Source: Novosphingobium kaempferiae (GTDB lineage Bacteria > Pseudomonadota > Alphaproteobacteria > Sphingomonadales > Sphingomonadaceae). From it: a DNA stretch of 64,000 nt. A program made the translations under genes and the position numbers. Positions 57,327-64,000 of this stretch are shown here, piece after piece; position 1 is the first letter of the stretch; each line of letters opens with the position of its first letter. Under the pieces are notes generated by a model, which did not search any database, was not told the DNA's origin, and saw nothing but the letters and a program-made list of their open reading frames with translations. The stretch spans positions 3,658,001-3,722,000 of the forward strand of contig NZ_CP089301.1 of the NCBI RefSeq assembly GCF_021227995.1. Reading direction: 5' to 3'.

Positions 57327-57355
57327 CGTCGTCCCGGAGCAAATCCGGGGCGACG
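57327..57355. repeat. Palindromic repeat of the CGTCGTCCCGGA family, copy 2
   Basis: CGTCGTCCCGGA (57327-57338) pairs with TCCGGGGCGACG (57344-57355) with a GCAAA loop and one wobble pair. The same left arm is found at 28292-28303. Here it separates the convergent universal stress gene and rnr and may also act as their terminator. Confidence 0.6.
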
Positions 57356-57360
57356 AACTC

Positions 57361-59676
57361 CTACCGCTTGCCGCGCCCCTGATGCCGGATGTTCTTCGGT
57401 CGACCGCGCTGGCCGACGAAGTGCTTGCCCTTGTGCTTGAGCGCCGGAGCGTTCCCACGCGGTTCGATCCGGCCGCCGCCGTCGGGCAGTTCGTACTTGA
57501 GCGCACCCGTCAGCGGGTTCGCCTCTGCCAGTCGCAGCTTGAGGATCTGGCCGATGGAGAAGGTCGTTCCCGTCTCGTCGCCGACCAGCACCTGCGCCTT
57601 ATCGTCATAGGTGAAACGCTCGTCGCCCAGCGTCGAGACCGGGACCAGACCGTCGCCGCCGAGGCCGACGATAGTGGCGAAGAAGCCGAACTTCTGGACG
57701 CCGGTGATGCGCGTGTCGAACACCTCGCCCACGCGGCTCGCCAGCCATGCGGCGACGTAGCGGTCGATCGTCTCGCGCTCGGCCTCCATGGCGCGGCGTT
57801 CGGCCTGACTGATGGCGTCGCTGACGCGGCCTAGGTCTTCGCGATCACGCTCGGACAGGCCCGACAGCGCCGGGATGTCCGCCTTGGGCTTCGGCTGCTC
57901 CAGTCCATAGGCATCGACCAGCGCGCGGTGGACCAGAAGGTCGGCGTAGCGGCGGATCGGCGAAGTGAAGTGCGCATAGGACGCCAGCGCCAGGCCGAAG
58001 TGCCCGGCATTGGCAGGGCCGTAGTACGCCTGCGTCTGGCTGCGCAGGACCGCTTCCATGATGAGCGCCTTCTCGGTCTCGTCAGTCACGTCCTTGAGCA
58101 TGCGGTTGAACAGGCTCGGCGTGATGACCTGCCCCATCGCCAGCTTCTTGCCGAACGTGGCGAGGTAGTCCTTGAGCGCCATCAGCTTCTCGCGGCTCGG
58201 CGTCTCGTGGATGCGGTAGACGACGGGCGCGACCTTGGCCTCCAGCGCCTTCGCCGCGGCGACGTTGGCGGCGATCATGAAGTCCTCGACCACGCGGTGC
58301 GCATCGAGCCGCTCGCGAATGGCGATCTCGGTGATGCGGCCCTTCTCGTCCAGCTTTACCCGGCGTTCGGGCAGTTCCAGTTCCAGCGGATCGCGGTTCG
58401 CGCGCGCCGTCGCCAGCGCCTTCCAAGCTGCCCAGAGGTTCGTCAGGTGCTCCTGAGCCCGGCCCTCGTCGATGCGCGCCTGCGCCTCCTCGTAGGCGAT
58501 CACTTCGTCGATGCGCACGATGGCGCGGGTGAAGCGCCAGTCGACGACCTTGCCCTCGGCATCGATCTTGAGATGGCAGGCCATTGCCGCGCGGTCCTCG
58601 CCCGAGCGCAGCGAGCAGACGTCGGCGCTCAGCACTTCGGGCAGCATCGGCACGACGCGGTCGGGGAAGTAGACCGAATTGCCGCGCCGCCGCGCCTCGC
58701 GGTCGATCTGGCCGCCAGGGCGCACGTAGAAGGACACGTCGGCGATGGCCACGAGCGCGTCGAAACCGCCCTGGCCGTCCGGCTGGGCCCAGATCGCGTC
58801 GTCGTGGTCGCGCGCGTCGGACGGATCGATGGCGACGATCGGCAGGTGGCGCAGATCTTCGCGATGGTCGGGGCTGAGCGGCAGCTTGGCCGAAACCTGC
58901 GCCTCTTCCAGCACTTCCTCGATGAAGTGGTTGGGAATGCCGTGCTTGTGGATGGCGATCAGGCTGAACGACTTGGGCGCCAGCGGCTCCCCCAGCACTT
59001 CCGTGATCTTCACCGAAGGCCGCGCCGAACGGCCGATGGGCACGCCCAGCACCAGTTCGCCCGCCTTGGCTTCGCCGAGGTCCGAGATCGGCGAGGAATT
59101 GCGGATGCGCTTGTCCACGGGCGCGAGCCAGGGCTTGCCGCCGCCGTCGATCTCAACGACCCCGAGAATCTGCTCGGAGCGCAGTTCCAGCTTCTTCATC
59201 GGGAAGGCGCGCCAGCCGGTGCCGGTCTCCTCGGTGCGCGACAGCACGCGGTCGCCCTTCTTGAGCGCGGACCCGCGGCCCTTCTCGACCAGGCGGATGC
59301 GCGGCGGCGGCGTGGCGTCCTCGGGCTGCCAGGTATCGGGAACGGCGATCGCCTCGCCCTCGTCGATGTCGATCACGCGCAGGACGGTGACCTTGGGCAG
59401 GCCGCCCATCTTGTGGAAGGCGGTGCGCTTGCCGTCGATCAGGCCCTCTTCGGCCATGTCCTTGAGCAGCGCCTTGAGCTGGATCTTCTCATTGCCCTTG
59501 AGCCCGAAGTGGCGCGAAATCTCACGCTTGCCCGCCGGTTCGGTCGAGTTCTGGATGAAGTCGAGAATCTGCTTGCGAGTAGGCAGGCCGGGAGCGGGAC
59601 GATCCTTTACCGAACGATCTTTTATCGGGCGGTTGCCGGTGGGCCGATTGCTTGCGGGACGGTTCTTAAAGGGCAT
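57361..59676 (-). CDS. rnr: Ribonuclease R
   Basis: A 771-residue 3'-5' exoribonuclease. An unusual N-terminus of about 30 residues has repeated NRP and KDR units. The winged-helix RNA-binding domain (QILDFIQNSTEPAGKREISRHF) and two cold-shock domains precede the RNB domain (active-site stretch DPSDARDHDDAIWA near residue 280). A C-terminal S1 domain (VGEVFDTRITGVQKFGFFATI) ends in a short basic tail rich in Lys/Arg/Gly. RNase R degrades structured RNA. Start at 59676; the longer frame enters the repeat at 59769. Confidence 0.96.
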   Translation of the reverse strand: MPFKNRPASNRPTGNRPIKDRSVKDRPAPGLPTRKQILDFIQNSTEPAGKREISRHFGLKGNEKIQLKALLKDMAEEGLIDGKRTAFHKMGGLPKVTVLRVIDIDEGEAIAVPDTWQPEDATPPPRIRLVEKGRGSALKKGDRVLSRTEETGTGWRAFPMKKLELRSEQILGVVEIDGGGKPWLAPVDKRIRNSSPISDLGEAKAGELVLGVPIGRSARPSVKITEVLGEPLAPKSFSLIAIHKHGIPNHFIEEVLEEAQVSAKLPLSPDHREDLRHLPIVAIDPSDARDHDDAIWAQPDGQGGFDALVAIADVSFYVRPGGQIDREARRRGNSVYFPDRVVPMLPEVLSADVCSLRSGEDRAAMACHLKIDAEGKVVDWRFTRAIVRIDEVIAYEEAQARIDEGRAQEHLTNLWAAWKALATARANRDPLELELPERRVKLDEKGRITEIAIRERLDAHRVVEDFMIAANVAAAKALEAKVAPVVYRIHETPSREKLMALKDYLATFGKKLAMGQVITPSLFNRMLKDVTDETEKALIMEAVLRSQTQAYYGPANAGHFGLALASYAHFTSPIRRYADLLVHRALVDAYGLEQPKPKADIPALSGLSERDREDLGRVSDAISQAERRAMEAERETIDRYVAAWLASRVGEVFDTRITGVQKFGFFATIVGLGGDGLVPVSTLGDERFTYDDKAQVLVGDETGTTFSIGQILKLRLAEANPLTGALKYELPDGGGRIEPRGNAPALKHKGKHFVGQRGRPKNIRHQGRGKR

Positions 59677-59768
59677 CCCTCGCAAATGCCCCCTGCCGCC
59701 GCGCAATGCAATCGCGCAAGGGACGGCTGCACACTGAAAGGTAGTTCCCGCGCGTCGGCCCCATCTTT

Positions 59769-59843
59769 CGTCATTGCGAGCATAGCGAAGCAATCCAGCG
59801 CGGTTCAGTGACGCCGGATTGCTTCGCTACGCTCGCAATGACG
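59769..59843. repeat. 75-bp palindromic intergenic repeat, copy 3
   Basis: Same 31-13-31 arrangement as copies 1 and 2; left arm starts CGTCATTGCGAGCATAGCGA, with single mismatches between arms and a different 13-nt centre. It lies between the DUF805 gene and the rnr start. Confidence 0.9.
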
Positions 59844-59871
59844 AAAAGAGGTAAACGGGGCCGAACCCCAC

Positions 59872-60456
59872 TCAGAAGTGATCGGGCTCCGGCCCATAAC
59901 GGTTGACGCCGTCGCTCGACGGCCAGACGCCGAAGATGACCACGATCACCAGCGGCACCCATGCCAGCAGGCCGTTGAGCATCAGTTGCCCCTGCGCCGC
60001 CTGCAGCTTCGCCATGTCGCCGCTCTGGGCAATGACCATGACCTGTGCCACCGCGTCGATCGACGCGACCTGAATGCCAAGCGCCGCAAGCTGGATCACC
60101 ACGGTCAGCGCCGCCACCCAGCCCGGCTTGTCCGAATCGTGCAGGCGCCGGGTGAACGAGGCGACCAGCAGGCCCATCATCACCAGCGTCACGGCCACGG
60201 ACACCCACACCGAAGTGCGCATCATGCCGGTGAGACGCTCGAACATGCGCTTCTGGATCTCGATCTCGCTGAGGCCCTGCTGCGCGGACGTGAACACTTC
60301 CGCCATCATCGGCCCGGTCAGCGCGATCGAGATCAGGAACGAGATCGCGATCTGGATGATCGCGAGGAACAGCACGTAGAACCAGAATGCCGAACGTCCC
60401 TCACGCCCCTTGAAATTGGTCAGGTTGGCGAGGTTGTACTTGATCGCTTCGAGCAT
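59872..60456 (-). CDS. DUF805 family membrane protein
   Basis: A 194-residue protein with the DUF805 opening (NLTNFKGREGRSAFWFYVLFLAII) and RRLHDSDKPGW, the family's R-R-L-H-D-x-x-x-x-G-W motif, between two membrane helices. There is an insertion of about 40 residues after the first helix and a C-terminal helix plus tail. Function of the family is unknown; it is an integral membrane protein. It is downstream of proS by 18 bases. Confidence 0.88.
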   Translation of the reverse strand: MLEAIKYNLANLTNFKGREGRSAFWFYVLFLAIIQIAISFLISIALTGPMMAEVFTSAQQGLSEIEIQKRMFERLTGMMRTSVWVSVAVTLVMMGLLVASFTRRLHDSDKPGWVAALTVVIQLAALGIQVASIDAVAQVMVIAQSGDMAKLQAAQGQLMLNGLLAWVPLVIVVIFGVWPSSDGVNRYGPEPDHF

Positions 60457-60474
60457 CCGGTTCCCCCTTTTGGA

Positions 60475-62022
60475 TCAATAGGATCGCGCCACGTATATCC
60501 GCTCGACCGCCGGGCGTCCCGTGAAAATGCATTCACCCGTCACCGGCTCGCTTTCGAGCGGCGTGTTGCGCATCGTCAGCTTGAGGCCCTTGAGCTTCTG
60601 CACCACGGCTTCCAGTTCATCGCCGGTCGGGCGCGCCCATTCGACTTCGACCCAGCCCGGATAGCGCTTGTCGTCCGAAAAGAACGCCGCGAGTTCGTCG
60701 AAGGTCGACGCCTTCGAGATGTTCGCGTCGCGCTTCGCCTTGGCTTCGGCGTGCAGCGAGGACTGGATATCCTCGATTTCCGCCACGGCGCGGGCGACGA
60801 AATCGTCCTTGGCCATGCCGACGAAGTTGGCCTTGCCCGCCTCGGTCCAGAGGCGGTCGCGGCGCAGCATCGAGACCTGTCCGCCCGCAGCATCGCGGCC
60901 ACCGATCTCGAGGATCAGCGGCACGCCCTTCTTGACCCAGGCCCAGCGCTTTTGCGTGGCCTTGCCCGGGCGCTTGTCGAGCAGCACGCGCACCGGCTCA
61001 CGCAGCGCCGACTGGCTGGCGAGCGCCTTGCGCAGTTCCTCGCAGTAGGCGAGCAGCGCGTCGTCCTCGGGCGCGTCGCGCAGCATCGGCAGGATGACGA
61101 TCTGGTGCGGCGCCACGGCGGGCGGCACGCGCAGGCCGTCGTCGTCGCCGTGCGTCATGATGAGGCCGCCGATCATGCGGGTCGAAGTGCCCCAGCTCGT
61201 CGTGTGGGCATACTGCTGCGTGCCCTCGCGGTCCTGGAAGGTGATGCCCGCGGCATGGGCGAAGCCGGTGCCGAGGTAGTGCGAGGTGCCCGCCTGGAGC
61301 GCCTTGCCGTCCTGCATCATCGCCTCGATCGAATACGTCGCGACGGCGCCCGGGAAGCGCTCGTTCTCGGGCTTCTCACCGGCGATAACGGGCATGGCCA
61401 GCTCGGTTTCCACGAAGTCGCGGTACATTTCGAGCGCGCGCAGGGTCTCGGCCATGGCGTCGTCGCGGTCGGCGTGGGCGGTGTGCCCCTCCTGCCAGAG
61501 GAACTCGCTGGTGCGCAGGAACATGCGCGTGCGCATTTCCCAACGCACCACGTTGGCCCACTGGTTGACCATCAACGGCAGATCGCGCCACGACTGCACC
61601 CAGCGCGCCATGGCTTGGCCGATCACCGTCTCCGACGTCGGGCGGACGATCAGCGGCTCTTCCAGCTTCGCTTCGGGATCCGGCACGAGGCCGCCCTTGC
61701 CGTCACCGACGAGGCGGTGATGGGTGACGACCGCCATTTCCTTGGCGAAACCCTCGACGTGCTCGGCTTCCTTGGCGAAGTACGACAGCGGGATGAACAG
61801 CGGGAAGTAGCAGTTCTGCACCCCCGCCGCCTTGATGCGGTCGTCCATCAGGCGCTGAATGCGCTCCCACACGCCGTAGCCCCACGGCTTGATGACCATG
61901 CAGCCGCGCACGCCCGATTCCTCGGCCATTTCGGCTTCGGAGATGACTTCCTGATACCACTGGGCGAAATCGTCTTCGCGCTTGGTGGAGAGGGCGTGGC
62001 GGATCGCTGTCTTCTGATTCAT
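60475..62022 (-). CDS. proS: Prolyl-tRNA synthetase, archaeal/eukaryotic type
   Basis: A 515-residue class II synthetase. DDFAQWYQEVISEAEMAEESGVRGCMVIKPWGYGVWERIQ, EHVEGFAKEMAVVTH, RPTSETVIGQAMARWVQSWRDLPLMVNQWANVVRWEMRTRMFLRTSEFLWQEGHTAHA (in separate blocks) and the ending ERIYVARSY with a C-terminal Tyr are the pattern of the archaeal/eukaryotic-type ProRS. The editing (INS) domain of the bacterial type, expected between motifs 2 and 3, is missing. Start at 62022; an ATG at 62058 is 12 codons upstream. Confidence 0.95.
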   Translation of the reverse strand: MNQKTAIRHALSTKREDDFAQWYQEVISEAEMAEESGVRGCMVIKPWGYGVWERIQRLMDDRIKAAGVQNCYFPLFIPLSYFAKEAEHVEGFAKEMAVVTHHRLVGDGKGGLVPDPEAKLEEPLIVRPTSETVIGQAMARWVQSWRDLPLMVNQWANVVRWEMRTRMFLRTSEFLWQEGHTAHADRDDAMAETLRALEMYRDFVETELAMPVIAGEKPENERFPGAVATYSIEAMMQDGKALQAGTSHYLGTGFAHAAGITFQDREGTQQYAHTTSWGTSTRMIGGLIMTHGDDDGLRVPPAVAPHQIVILPMLRDAPEDDALLAYCEELRKALASQSALREPVRVLLDKRPGKATQKRWAWVKKGVPLILEIGGRDAAGGQVSMLRRDRLWTEAGKANFVGMAKDDFVARAVAEIEDIQSSLHAEAKAKRDANISKASTFDELAAFFSDDKRYPGWVEVEWARPTGDELEAVVQKLKGLKLTMRNTPLESEPVTGECIFTGRPAVERIYVARSY

Positions 62023-62054
62023 GCCGCGCCTGTTAGCGGGACTCGCCGGAAGGT

Positions 62055-62504
62055 TCAAACCTCTGGATCGAGCAGATCGACGAGATCCTCGGGAAAATAG
62101 GGCTCCGCCAGTTCGGCGAGCCCGGCGCGGTCGAACCAGCGCCAGCTGCGCATGACCGAGCGTTCAAGTTCGGTGTGGCCGCCCGTGTCAATCGCCTCGG
62201 GATCGGCCCCGGCGGGCGTGCGGACGCGGAAGTAGCGCTCGTCCGCCGTAACCGGCACGCCTTCGATGGTGATGAAGTCGGCAATCTTGCGAGCGACCTG
62301 CGGCCCGGGCTCGGCGACGAAGCCGGTCTCCTCCAGCAGTTCGCGCCTTGCGGCGTCCTCGTAGCTTTCGCCGGGATCGACCGCCCCGCCGGGCGTACAC
62401 CAGAACGGCTCGCGGTCGGGCGGGTCGAAGCGGAACAGCAGCACGCGGTCCGCCGGATCGAGCAGGATGATGCGCGCGGCAGGGCGGGCGACGCGGGAGG
62501 TCAT
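62055..62504 (-). CDS. Nudix hydrolase
   Basis: A 149-residue Nudix protein with the box GGAVDPGESYEDAARRELLEETGF (G-x5-E-x7-R-E-U-x-E-E-x-G-U), preceded by ARIILLDPADRVLLFRF. The C-terminal RSWRWFDRAGLAEL supports a small substrate pocket. It hydrolyses nucleoside-diphosphate-linked substrates; the specific one is not evident. Start at 62504; the longer frame overlaps phaR. Confidence 0.9.
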   Translation of the reverse strand: MTSRVARPAARIILLDPADRVLLFRFDPPDREPFWCTPGGAVDPGESYEDAARRELLEETGFVAEPGPQVARKIADFITIEGVPVTADERYFRVRTPAGADPEAIDTGGHTELERSVMRSWRWFDRAGLAELAEPYFPEDLVDLLDPEV

Positions 62505-62526
62505 CGCTCTCGCCCCTTGCGCGGTC

Positions 62527-63090
62527 TTACTTGCCCAGCGCGTCGAGACGCTTCTGGATTTCGGCCATCTGGTCGCGCAGGGCGGACAGGTCGCCGGGGT
62601 TCTCGGCAGCGGGCGGCGCCTTGGTTTCCGGCTGCTTTTCCGCACCCGGCATGAAGGCGGAGGAAGCGGCGCGGAACATCGCCATGTTCTGCTCGGCCAG
62701 CTTCGCCAGCGGGTTGTTGCCGAGGCTGTCCTCGAACGCCTTGGCGAGCTTCGCCTGGTTGGCGCGGAAGTTCTCCATCGAGGCTTCGAGGTAATGCGGG
62801 ATCAGCGACTGCATCTGGTTGCCGTACATGCTGATCAGTTCGCGCAGGAAGTTGACCGGAAGCATCTGCTCCCCGTTCGATTCCTCTTCCATGATGATCT
62901 GCGTCAGGATCGTGTGCGTGATGTCGGAGCCGGTCTTGGCGTCCAGCACCTTGTAGTCCACGCCTTCGCGGGTCATCTTCGCGAGGTGGTCAAGCGTGAT
63001 GTAGCTCGACGAACGGGTGTTGTAGAGTCGCCGGTTCGCGTACTTCTTGATGATTACGGTGTTGTCGTCGCCAGACGCCGTTTCAGCCAT
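62527..63090 (-). CDS. phaR: Polyhydroxyalkanoate synthesis repressor PhaR
   Basis: A 187-residue regulator. The N-terminal DNA/PHB-binding domain (IIKKYANRRLYNTRSSSYITLDHLAKMTREG) is highly conserved in the family, followed by DITHTILTQIIMEEES and a helical region to a Pro/Ala-rich linker and a C-terminal coiled coil (LSALRDQMAEIQKRLDAL). It controls phasin and storage-granule genes. No phaC or phaP gene is seen in the window. Confidence 0.94.
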   Translation of the reverse strand: MAETASGDDNTVIIKKYANRRLYNTRSSSYITLDHLAKMTREGVDYKVLDAKTGSDITHTILTQIIMEEESNGEQMLPVNFLRELISMYGNQMQSLIPHYLEASMENFRANQAKLAKAFEDSLGNNPLAKLAEQNMAMFRAASSAFMPGAEKQPETKAPPAAENPGDLSALRDQMAEIQKRLDALGK

Positions 63091-63196
63091 TTCCAGTCCC
63101 CATTTGCCGGATAGCTAAGTTACCATTCCGGGATATCGCATTGCAACACAAATTGCTGCGCAGCAAAAGAGGGATTCGCTCGAAATTCCGCGAATT

Positions 63197-64000
63197 TCAG
63201 CGTCCAAAACGGTGTCCAAGCAAGGTTAACAGCTCGTATTGGGACAGGCCGGAGGCGGCGGAAGCTTCAGGCAGCGCGTATTGCGCGGTGATCCAGTCGC
63301 CCTCGCCGATTTCCGGCGCGTGGCTGAGGTCGACGACGGTCAGGTCCATGCTCACACGGCCAAGGACGGGCAGCGTATGTCCGCCTGCCGTGAACTCGCC
63401 CTGGTCCGACCAGCAGCGCAGGTAGCCGTCGGCGTAGCCCAGCGCGATCGTGCCGACGCGCATCGCGGTGGTGGCGGTGTAAGTCGCGTTGTAGCCGATC
63501 GTCTCGCCCGCCGCGACCTCGCGCACCTGCAATATCGCCGCCTGCGGTTGCACGACCTGTCGCAGCGATGCCGCCATTTCCGGGCGTGGCACGCCACCGT
63601 AGAGCGCGATGCCGGGGCGGGTCAGGTCACCGTGATAGGCCGTGCCGAGCGCGATGCCGCCGCTGTTGGCAAGGCTTGCCCGCCGGTGGGGCAGCGCGGT
63701 GCGGGCGTGCTCCCACCGCTGGCGCTGCAGTTCGTTGAGCGGCGTATCCTCCTCCGAGGAGACGAGGTGCGAGAGCAGCACGTCGATATCGAGAGCCGCC
63801 AGCACCGGCTCGCCAAGCTGGTCGAGCGTCACGCCGAGACGGTTCATCCCGGTATCGACCATCAGATCGCAACGCCCGCCTCCGGCGTCGAGCCAGCGCC
63901 GGGCCTGTTCGAGCGAGTTGATGACGGGCTTCACTCCCGTCTCCCGCGCAAAGGCCGCGTCGGCATCGCTCAGCGGGCCATGGAGCACCGCGAGCATCTG
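63197..64000 (-). CDS. alr: Alanine racemase, 3' part
   Basis: About 267 residues of the C-terminal two thirds of alanine racemase; the 5' end lies beyond the window and with it the PLP lysine. DLMVDTGMNRLGVTLDQL and LANSGGIALGTAYHGDLTRPGIALYGGVP belong to the barrel domain, and ETIGYNATYTATTAMRVGTIALGYADG contains the second catalytic tyrosine (in GYNATY). VLGRVSMDLTVVDL is the C-terminal domain. It supplies D-alanine for peptidoglycan. Confidence 0.95.
   Translation of the reverse strand, partial: QMLAVLHGPLSDADAAFARETGVKPVINSLEQARRWLDAGGGRCDLMVDTGMNRLGVTLDQLGEPVLAALDIDVLLSHLVSSEEDTPLNELQRQRWEHARTALPHRRASLANSGGIALGTAYHGDLTRPGIALYGGVPRPEMAASLRQVVQPQAAILQVREVAAGETIGYNATYTATTAMRVGTIALGYADGYLRCWSDQGEFTAGGHTLPVLGRVSMDLTVVDLSHAPEIGEGDWITAQYALPEASAASGLSQYELLTLLGHRFGR

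Overview
The window reads as a 64 kb stretch of the core chromosome of a high-GC alphaproteobacterium of the Sphingomonadales, most like Novosphingobium or a close relative. The pointers are the dusB-ntrB-ntrC-ntrY-ntrX-hfq-hflX-mazG order, an E1-beta subunit of pyruvate dehydrogenase with its own lipoyl domain, a fused IspDF, PhaR, and a tandem two-domain Hfq. There is no prophage, transposase, CRISPR array or integrative element. Coding density is high and most junctions are coupled by 1-4 base overlaps.

Layout. 1-4 kb: tail of gcvPB, a CcdC-like membrane protein, two entericidin-type lipoproteins, an EamA exporter, a YceI protein and an SMR exporter. 3.9-6.3 kb: a helix-turn-helix ORF with no proper stop, an orphan cpaF and a small HNH protein. 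6.3-11.7 kb: miaA-ilvB-ilvN-ilvC on the minus strand, divergent from serB. 11.8-14.6 kb: Gre-like factor, ABC-F ATPase and ftsB. 14.8-20.7 kb: pdhA-pdhB, a squalene/phytoene-synthase-like protein, an EF-hand protein, trmFO and a YhhN-like protein. 20.8-21.3 kb: no convincing gene, but a strong minus-strand promoter, a terminator and a nested set of inverted repeats that look like a free-standing structured RNA of about 410 nt. 21.3-30.6 kb: DUF952-gyrA, a secreted solenoid protein, carbonic anhydrase, lipA and a COQ10-type START protein, CinA domain, ispDF. 30.7-40.9 kb: the nitrogen/redox two-component cluster with hfq and hflX, then mazG. 41-49.2 kb: a nine-gene minus-strand run for cell wall, nucleotide, replication and translation functions (mltB, rlpA-like, dacC-like, tmk, holB, metG, tatD, MBL hydrolase, small membrane protein). 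49.4-53.1 kb: tRNA-Ser(UGA), a lipoprotein cytochrome c, acs divergent from a Pat-like acetyltransferase with a CRP/FNR-type palindrome between them, and a PilZ protein. 53.1-57.3 kb: lpdA, two hotdog thioesterases, pdhC, universal stress protein. 57.4-64 kb: rnr, DUF805, an archaeal/eukaryotic-type proS, Nudix, phaR and the 3' part of alr.

How the genes fit together. All four structural components of pyruvate dehydrogenase are present in two blocks (E1 at 15-17 kb, E2/E3 at 53-57 kb), with lipoyl synthase between; acs feeds the same acetyl-CoA pool, and the neighbouring acetyltransferase could tune it. The Ntr block joins nitrogen and envelope/redox sensing to post-transcriptional control through Hfq. 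Three 75-bp hairpin repeats and two copies of a second palindromic repeat sit only between genes.

Most promising for follow-up: the putative ncRNA at 20.8-21.2 kb, the tandem Hfq, the acs/acetyltransferase pair, and the thioesterase paralogue that has lost its catalytic aspartate. All identifications come from reading the sequence; no database search was made.
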